Positions 4,953 through 9,260 of a stretch of 9,260 bases of DNA are shown piece after piece. The stretch is from positions 1 through 9,260 of the forward strand of contig JAFQOC010000099.1 of assembly GCA_017420845.1 (NCBI GenBank). Reading direction: 5' to 3'. Below the pieces are notes generated by a model. It was not told where the DNA came from. It saw nothing but the letters and a program-made list of their open reading frames with translations, and did not search any database. Both the position numbers and the translations under genes were made by a program. The number at the start of each line of letters is the position of its first letter. The first letter of the stretch is position 1. Source of the stretch: Clostridia bacterium. GTDB taxonomy: Bacteria > Bacillota > Clostridia > Oscillospirales > CAG-272.

Positions 4953-5759
4953 TCAGCCCGCGTAGGACTGGGCCTCCTCCTTGGTGTTGAAGAAGGCGAT
5001 GTACTCGATATCGAAGTACTCCTCGCCGCCGTCGGCGGTGGTGAGCTTGCCGTCGTTGCCGGTGTAGTCGAAGAAGTTGTAGACCACCGAATCAATGGCC
5101 GCGCCGCCCGTCACGTCGGTATCGGGGGTGCCCTCGGAGCCCTGCTTGTTCTTTCTCATGTCCAGGATCAGGACGTTCCAGGAGCCGTCGGTGGCGTAGT
5201 AGAACCAGTTGTCGCTGTCGCGGCGGTTGCCGTTGAACTCGGCGGTGCCGTTGAGCAGGAGGGTGCCCCAGAAGTTGGAGCCGTAGGAGCCGCAGTTGGT
5301 GCGGTACTTGATGACGATGATATCGCTGAAGGATTCACCCTCGGCGGTCAAGGTGATGGAGGGGTTAGTCATGGTGTCGGCGGTGCCGGTGAGGAAGTGG
5401 GCGTAGTCCCCCTCCAGGGTCACGGTGGCGTTGGCGGGCACCATGGCGGCCAGCTGCTCGGCGGTGTAGAGGGCGGTGGGCTCTACGGGATCGACGGGCT
5501 CGTCGGTGGGAGCCTCGGTGGGTTCTTCGGTAGGAGTCTCGGTAGGAGCCTCAGTAGGTGCCTCGGTAGGAGCCTCGGTAGGAGCTTCGGTAGGCTCCTC
5601 GGTGGGTGCTTCGGTGGGTTCCTCGGTGGGTGCCTCAGTAGGGGCCTCGGTAGCCGCGTCGGTGGGGGCATCGGTGGGGGTCTCGGCGGGGGGGTTCTCG
5701 CATGCGGCCACGCACAGAGCGAGGGTCAGGATCAGGGCGAAGAGCAAAAACTTTTTCAT
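4953..5759 (-). CDS. Surface lipoprotein with Pro-Thr-Glu repeat spacer and a C-terminal beta-rich domain
   Basis: The protein has 268 residues. A lipoprotein signal ends at VAAC, with Cys20 as the lipidation site. Residues 27-90 are almost entirely tetrapeptides of the type A-P-T-E or E-P-T-E, a stiff acidic spacer that would lift the rest off the membrane. The C-terminal part, from about residue 95, opens with YTAEQLAAMVPANATVTLEG and contains SWNVLILDMR and FDIEYIAFFNTKEEAQSY at its end. That last motif recurs in extracellular beta-sandwich modules of Clostridia, some attached to S-layer or carbohydrate-active proteins, so a ligand- or glycan-binding role is possible. I cannot name the family. 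The ribosome site AAGGAG (5773-5768) lies eight bases upstream. The gene follows asnS after 30 bases with no terminator between, so the two are probably co-transcribed. No functional link to asnS is apparent. Confidence 0.82.
   Translation of the reverse strand: MKKFLLFALILTLALCVAACENPPAETPTDAPTDAATEAPTEAPTEEPTEAPTEEPTEAPTEAPTEAPTEAPTETPTEEPTEAPTDEPVDPVEPTALYTAEQLAAMVPANATVTLEGDYAHFLTGTADTMTNPSITLTAEGESFSDIIVIKYRTNCGSYGSNFWGTLLLNGTAEFNGNRRDSDNWFYYATDGSWNVLILDMRKNKQGSEGTPDTDVTGGAAIDSVVYNFFDYTGNDGKLTTADGGEEYFDIEYIAFFNTKEEAQSYAG
5496..5681 (-). repeat. 12-base coding repeat encoding the Pro-Thr-Glu spacer
   Basis: About fifteen imperfect 12-base units encode the spacer of the lipoprotein. Units differ by synonymous and A/E changes, such as GTAGG against GTGGG and TCGG against TCAG on the plus strand, so the array has drifted and is not freshly expanded. 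Such arrays change length readily by slippage or recombination. Confidence 0.85.
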
Positions 5760-5789
5760 GGTATTATCTCCTTACTGTATGGGGATAGA

Positions 5790-7175
5790 TCACATAGAGC
5801 CAACGGTTCTGGGGTACATCAGCACGTCGCGGATGTTCTGCACGCCGGTGATATACATGAGCACACGCTCAAAGCCCAGGCCGAAGCCGCTGTGGGGGAC
5901 GGAACCGTACTTACGGGTATCCAGGTAGGCCTCGTAGTTCTCCAGAGGCATATTGCGGGCGGTCATGGCGGCCACCAGCTTGTCGTAGTCAGCCTCACGC
6001 TCGGAGCAGCCGATGATCTCGCCGATGCCGGGGACCAGGAGGTCGGTGGCGGCCACGGTCTTGCCGTCGGGGTTCTGCTTCATGTAGAAGGACTTGATGG
6101 CGGCGGGATAGTTGACCACGAAGACGGGACGGCCGAAATGCTCGTCGGTGAGGTACTTTTCATGCTCGGTCTGGAGATCACAGCCCCACTCCACGGGGTA
6201 CTTGAAGTCCTTCCCTGCCTCGGCGGCCTTCTTCAGGATCTCAATGGCGTCGGTGTAGTCCAGCTTGACGAAATCGTTCGAGAGCATCTTGTTCAGCTTG
6301 TCAATGACGCCCTTCTCCACCCACTGGTTGAAGAACTCCATCTCCTCGGGGCAGTTATCCATAACGTCCTTGACGATATACTTGATGAAGTCCTCGGCGA
6401 TCTCGATGATGTCGTGGATATCGCAGAAGCAGACCTCGGGCTCCACGTGCCAGAACTCGGCCACGTGGCGGGTGGTGTTGGAATTCTCGGCGCGGAAGGT
6501 GGGGCCGAAGGTGTAGATACGGCCCAGGCCCATGGCGGCCATCTCACCCTCCAGTTGGGCGGAGACGGTCAGGCCTGCCTTGCGGCCGAAGAAATCATTT
6601 GCGTAGTACTCGGCCTCGCTCTCGGCGGTGGCGTTCCAGGGGAGAGTGGTGACGCGGAACATTTCACCCGCGCCCTCGCAGTCGGAGCCGGTGATGATGG
6701 GGGGATGGACGTAGCGGTAGCCGTTCTTGTGGAAGTACTGATGGATGGACTGGGCCAGCTGATCGCGGACGGCGAAGACCGCCTCGAAGTAGCGGGCGCG
6801 GACACGGAGGTGGGGGATGGTGCGGAGGTACTCCAGGGTATGGCGCTTCTTCTGGAGGGGATAGTCGGAGGGGCACTTACCCAGGACGGTCAGGGTCTCC
6901 ACGTTCATCTCGATCCCGTTGCGGTCGGAGGCGACGATGGTACCCGTAGCGGTGAGGGACGCGCCCACGGCCATGGCGTCACGGTAGACGCTCTCGTCCA
7001 TTTTCTCCTTGTCGATGACCAGCTGGAGGCTGCGGAAGCAGGAGCCGTCGTTGACCTCCAGGAAGGAGACGTTCTTGGAATCTCTGGCGGTACGCACCCA
7101 GCCGCAGATGACGGGGGAGGTACCCACGAAGGACTCGGGCTCGGCAAACAGCCTTTTGATGTCGGTGTGTTTCAT
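5790..7175 (-). CDS. asnS: Asparaginyl-tRNA synthetase
   Basis: This class II synthetase joins asparagine to tRNA-Asn using ATP, in the cytosol. The protein has 461 residues, close to the usual 430-470. The N-terminal OB fold that reads the anticodon spans about residues 18-100. The catalytic domain follows with motif 1 near 145-163, motif 2 at 221-246 (FRAENSNTTRHVAEF, then WHVEPE) and motif 3 at 430-437 (GFGLGFER). VSAQLEGE (204-211) and RAENSNT are the AsnRS forms that separate it from AspRS. The start is supported by GGAG (7188-7185) nine bases upstream. The leader is only about 38 bases, so the T-box riboswitch that controls many Firmicute synthetase genes is absent. The end reads YPRTVGSM where most family members end in PRTPG plus a few residues, a small oddity. 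Confidence 0.97.
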   Translation of the reverse strand: MKHTDIKRLFAEPESFVGTSPVICGWVRTARDSKNVSFLEVNDGSCFRSLQLVIDKEKMDESVYRDAMAVGASLTATGTIVASDRNGIEMNVETLTVLGKCPSDYPLQKKRHTLEYLRTIPHLRVRARYFEAVFAVRDQLAQSIHQYFHKNGYRYVHPPIITGSDCEGAGEMFRVTTLPWNATAESEAEYYANDFFGRKAGLTVSAQLEGEMAAMGLGRIYTFGPTFRAENSNTTRHVAEFWHVEPEVCFCDIHDIIEIAEDFIKYIVKDVMDNCPEEMEFFNQWVEKGVIDKLNKMLSNDFVKLDYTDAIEILKKAAEAGKDFKYPVEWGCDLQTEHEKYLTDEHFGRPVFVVNYPAAIKSFYMKQNPDGKTVAATDLLVPGIGEIIGCSEREADYDKLVAAMTARNMPLENYEAYLDTRKYGSVPHSGFGLGFERVLMYITGVQNIRDVLMYPRTVGSM

Positions 7176-7219
7176 GGTATGTTACTCCAATCTTGGATTT
7201 TTGCAAATTATCACCTTTT

Positions 7220-7248
7220 ATTATAGCACAGAATCTGTGTATTTACAA
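7220..7248 (-). promoter_or_regulatory. asnS: Promoter of asnS and the lipoprotein gene
   Basis: On the minus strand TTGTAA (7248-7243) and TATAAT (7225-7220) are separated by 17 bases, with a TG extension (TGC before TATAAT). The transcript would start near 7213. Confidence 0.82.
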
Positions 7249-7282
7249 GAGGTTTTGGAATATTTTTTTGAAATATGAAGAA

Positions 7283-7310
7283 ATCCCCCTGCCGCTCTGA
7301 CAGGGGGGAT
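7283..7310 (-). terminator. Hairpin terminator after the anti-sigma-like gene
   Basis: On the minus strand a stem of ATCCCCCCTGTC with GGCAGGGGGAT, with one bulged C and a G-U pair, closes an AGAGC loop. It starts three bases after the stop codon. The following tract is TTTCTTC, so the U run is imperfect. Confidence 0.7.
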
Positions 7311-7313
7311 CGC

Positions 7314-8429
7314 TCATGCGGATGGCTCGGATTCCGCAACGGAGTCTGTTTCAGTAACAACGGATAGCGGCTGAATGCCGAAGGAAAGCAAATAATCCAC
7401 CGTGGGGCTTTGCTCCAGCGAGCTCAAATATACGTAAAAGCCCTGCCCATGACGGTTGCCGTATATATTCACGGAATACGGAGCATTGGGATTTACTCGA
7501 TCCTGTTGGGATTTGTCGTCGTGCGCCAACAGGTATGTCAGCTGGATGTTGTAGGAATATTCTTTCTCTTCAATCGTCAGAATCACGATGCGAATGATGG
7601 CCACACTTGTATCGTATTCATAAATTTGACAAGGATACCCGTCATATTCGTTCTGTCCATCCAACAGATCGTTCTTATGCGATTCCGTGAAATCGACAAA
7701 GTCTCTCTGATATCGGATATCGAATTTTTCCCGAGGATATACTCCAATATACCCGGTTTCGCCTTTTCCTCCCTCATTGGTCATTCGATACGTCGCTTCG
7801 TTTTTTATAGAAAAGCTATAACAGTCTCCGTAATACATAACCTTGTCGGCTCCTCCCCAACCATCCGGCACCACGGCTTCATAGAGATGATCGACGTCCG
7901 GCATCTCAAACCCGTTTCCCTTCCAATACATGATTCTCTTTAAGGTCTTGATTTCATCCTCTGTCCAATCTCCCGTCAGAAATTTTTGTCGCATACATTC
8001 AACGGATGGAAACGTAAGACTCGGCAAAATCATGATAGAGGAGGATCCCACACCCGTTTCAGTTTCCAGCGGGTGGTTCTCCTCAAAGAAATTCAGATAA
8101 TACTTCCCGTCGATCTCGGTAACCGTGTACAGATCGGTAGAATAGGCGCCATTCTGGGGCGCGGCGGTCTCGTTCTCCCCCTCGGCGGGAGTCTGCGCGT
8201 CCTGCGTCTCCCCCACGGGCGGCACAACGGGCGGGTTCTCCCCGCTCTGCTTCAGGATCCCCGCCCCCAGCACAGCCACGGCGGTCAGCGCGGCCACCGC
8301 CGCGGCCACGGCAAGGATACGGATATAGGGAGCCTTGCTTCCCTTGCGGACGACCGCATCCGGCGCGGCCTCCAGAATATACCGAGGGTCGATGCCCTCC
8401 ATAGCATTGAATGCAGTCTTTCCTTTCAT
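7314..8429 (-). CDS. Single-helix anti-sigma-like membrane protein with a large unrecognised extracellular domain
   Basis: The protein has 371 residues. A cytosolic N-terminus of about 35 residues contains GIDPRYILEAAP (12-23), a motif typical of short anti-sigma N-termini in Clostridia. One membrane helix follows (about 36-58), then a Pro/Glu-rich linker (59-95) and an extracellular domain of about 270 residues. That domain has repeated aromatic strands (YTVTEIDGKYYLNFFEEN; YCFS-like YGDCYSFSIKNE; GYPCQIYEYDTSVAIIRIVI) and ends DYLLSFGIQPLSVV. I do not recognise its family. The ATG overlaps the sigma-factor stop by four bases (ATGA at 8429-8426), so translation is coupled and a sigma/anti-sigma pair is the natural reading. 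By hand count, GC is near 70% in the helix and linker (8221-8340) but about 40-50% over lines in 7441-7680, suggesting a domain of different origin or rate. Confidence 0.75.
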   Translation of the reverse strand: MKGKTAFNAMEGIDPRYILEAAPDAVVRKGSKAPYIRILAVAAAVAALTAVAVLGAGILKQSGENPPVVPPVGETQDAQTPAEGENETAAPQNGAYSTDLYTVTEIDGKYYLNFFEENHPLETETGVGSSSIMILPSLTFPSVECMRQKFLTGDWTEDEIKTLKRIMYWKGNGFEMPDVDHLYEAVVPDGWGGADKVMYYGDCYSFSIKNEATYRMTNEGGKGETGYIGVYPREKFDIRYQRDFVDFTESHKNDLLDGQNEYDGYPCQIYEYDTSVAIIRIVILTIEEKEYSYNIQLTYLLAHDDKSQQDRVNPNAPYSVNIYGNRHGQGFYVYLSSLEQSPTVDYLLSFGIQPLSVVTETDSVAESEPSA

Positions 8430-8968
8430 ACTTTGTAACCCCTTTCTTCCAAAAATTTTCGGAGCTTGTTTCTTGTCTTGTAGAGCTTCACCGTGACGGC
8501 GTTGACGGTCATGCCCTCCGCTTTTGCCAGCTCGGCGGGCATCATGGCGTACCAGTAGCGGCGGACGAAGAGACGGCGGTCGGCGGCCTTCAGCCCCGCC
8601 AGGAACTCATTGAGCAGCTCGGGCAGCTCCTCCGCCGCCTCCTCGGGGGCGGGGATGCAGGCCTCCAGCTCCTCAAAGGCCACCTCCAGCTCCCGGTTGC
8701 GCTTGGCGGCGCGGCTCTCGTGGTAGCGGTTGATGGACAGGCGGCGGGTCAGGACGGCGATATAGGCCTTGAGGGAGGCGGGCTCGTCGGGGGGGATGCT
8801 GTTCCACGCCTTGAGGTAGACGTCGCTGACACACTCCTCGGCGTCCTGCTCGCTGTCCAGGATGTCCCGGGCGATGGTCATGCAGTATCTGCCATACTTT
8901 TCCGCCGTCTCGGCGATGGCCCGCTCGTCGCGGGCGAAAAACAGGCGGATGATGTCGCTGTCGGTCAT
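8426..8968 (-). CDS. ECF-type RNA polymerase sigma factor
   Basis: The protein has 180 residues, normal for an ECF sigma factor with only sigma-2 and sigma-4 regions. Sigma-2 covers about 8-82 and includes DILDSEQDAEECVSDVYLKAW (35-55, core-polymerase binding and -10 melting) and LKAYIAVLTRRLSINRYHE (66-84). A variable acidic linker follows (100-122). Sigma-4 covers about 126-176, with a helix-turn-helix in AELAKAEGMTVNAVTVKLYKTRNKLRKFL that contacts the -35 element. The start MTDSDIIRLFF is supported by AAGGAG (8979-8974), five bases upstream. A longer in-frame start at 9115 would pass through the repeat and candidate promoter and is rejected. It is coupled to the anti-sigma-like gene by a four-base overlap. 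It should direct transcription in response to an envelope signal released by that protein; the targets are unknown. Confidence 0.92.
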   Translation of the reverse strand: MTDSDIIRLFFARDERAIAETAEKYGRYCMTIARDILDSEQDAEECVSDVYLKAWNSIPPDEPASLKAYIAVLTRRLSINRYHESRAAKRNRELEVAFEELEACIPAPEEAAEELPELLNEFLAGLKAADRRLFVRRYWYAMMPAELAKAEGMTVNAVTVKLYKTRNKLRKFLEERGYKV

Positions 8969-9009
8969 GGTCTCTCCTTTCTCGGGGCGTCCCCCGGAAA
9001 ATTGATCTG

Positions 9010-9037
9010 TACACGGTCGGGTGGGTTTCAAATTGCA
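9010..9037 (-). promoter_or_regulatory. Candidate ECF-type autoregulatory promoter of the sigma factor gene
   Basis: On the minus strand TGCAAT (9037-9032) and CGTGTA (9015-9010) are separated by 16 bases. This resembles the TG-AA and CGT elements of many ECF promoters, and ECF genes often drive their own transcription. The match is loose (TGCAAC would be closer to usual), and no sigma-A promoter of comparable quality is seen just upstream. Confidence 0.4.
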
Positions 9038-9066
9038 GTTTACCGGAGAGCTGCCGCGTCCTTTGC

Positions 9067-9110
9067 CTTCTCCAGCGGAGAAGGGGGACCGCGAAGCGGT
9101 GGATGAGGAG
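9067..9110. repeat. Intergenic double-hairpin repeat
   Basis: CTTCTCC (9067-9073) pairs with GGAGAAG (9077-9083) around AGC, and ACCGC (9088-9092) pairs with GCGGT (9096-9100) around GAA. The tail GGATGAGGAG follows. Units with this layout (an outer GGAGAAG hairpin, an inner GCGGT hairpin and a GATGAGGAG tail) are widespread in intergenic regions of gut Clostridia. It lies upstream of the sigma factor gene. Confidence 0.6.
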
Positions 9111-9260
9111 AGCATTTGTAACCCAATTTACTGGGATTACAGTTATGTTCCTACAACCATATGGATAGATGCGTCAAAAAGGTTGATACAGATTCATTTT
9201 CTTGGTTTCCGAGATCCGAAAAACGGTAGGATAGTTGGCCGCTCACCCGGAACGCTGGCC
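9111..9260. other. AT-rich unassigned segment at the window edge
   Basis: By hand count GC is about 37-43% here, against about 60-70% in most genes of the window. A plus-strand frame is open from 9111 to the end (it reads PIYWDYSYVPTTIWIDASKR, then QIHFLGFRDPKNGRIVG), but it has no ATG and no clear ribosome site. A minus-strand frame is open from the edge to a TAG at 9153-9151. I recognise neither, so the segment may be the end of a neighbouring gene or a degraded insertion. Confidence 0.4.

Noticed and set aside
4803..7226. Plus-strand open frame of 807 codons
   Set aside because: It runs antisense through asnS and the lipoprotein gene, is rich in Gly, Val and Gly-Ser-type repeats created by the complementary strand, and has no ribosome site. 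It is explained by few stop codons in GC-rich DNA.
7176..7313. T-box riboswitch upstream of asnS
   Set aside because: The promoter at 7220-7248 leaves a leader of only about 38 bases, and no T-box sequence or antiterminator is visible.
8969..9115. Longer start for the sigma factor
   Set aside because: ECF sigma factors begin just before region 2. The extension covers a palindromic repeat, and a ribosome site lies before the ATG at 8968.

Overview
The window looks like chromosome from a GC-rich member of the Clostridia, probably an uncultured gut lineage such as Oscillospirales or Christensenellales. I infer this from the gene content, the strong AGGAGG-type ribosome binding sites, sigma-A promoters with extended -10 elements, and intergenic palindromes of a kind common in such genomes. 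No species can be named from the sequence alone. The window is not phage-like or plasmid-like, and I see no rRNA, tRNA, CRISPR array or transposase.

Left part, plus strand (1-3066). The C-terminal end of a VTC-type polyphosphate polymerase domain protein is followed 19 bases later by a DUF4956 membrane protein, a pairing typical of these families. A terminator closes that unit. A consensus promoter (TTGACA, 17 bases, TATAAT with a TG extension) then drives three tandem paralogues of a small two-helix membrane protein resembling the YcxB family. They are spaced at exactly 560 bases between the first and second junctions, with nearly identical 20-base linkers. A probably bidirectional terminator follows, then a pair of mutually inverted hairpins.

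Middle part, minus strand (4847 down to 3199). A compact three-gene unit encodes a 108-residue three-helix membrane protein, a 46-residue single-helix protein that overlaps or abuts its neighbour, and a membrane-anchored PstS-like substrate-binding protein. Its control region holds two stacked promoters, an inverted repeat over the distal -35 element, and a 13-base direct repeat with a 20-base period between the promoters.

Right part, minus strand. asnS (asparaginyl-tRNA synthetase) has its own promoter and is followed 30 bases later by a lipoprotein with a long Pro-Thr-Glu spacer and then a strong terminator. Further right, an ECF-type sigma factor overlaps by 4 bases with a single-helix anti-sigma-like protein. 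That protein has a GC-rich membrane-proximal half and a markedly more AT-rich extracellular domain, suggesting a mosaic sensor. The last 150 bases are AT-rich and unassigned.

The most distinctive items are the tandem YcxB-like trio, the PstS-like three-gene unit with its repeat-bearing control region, and the mosaic anti-sigma protein. The VTC/DUF4956 pair and the PstS-like protein could both relate to phosphate, but they lie in separate, oppositely oriented units, so a functional link is only a guess.
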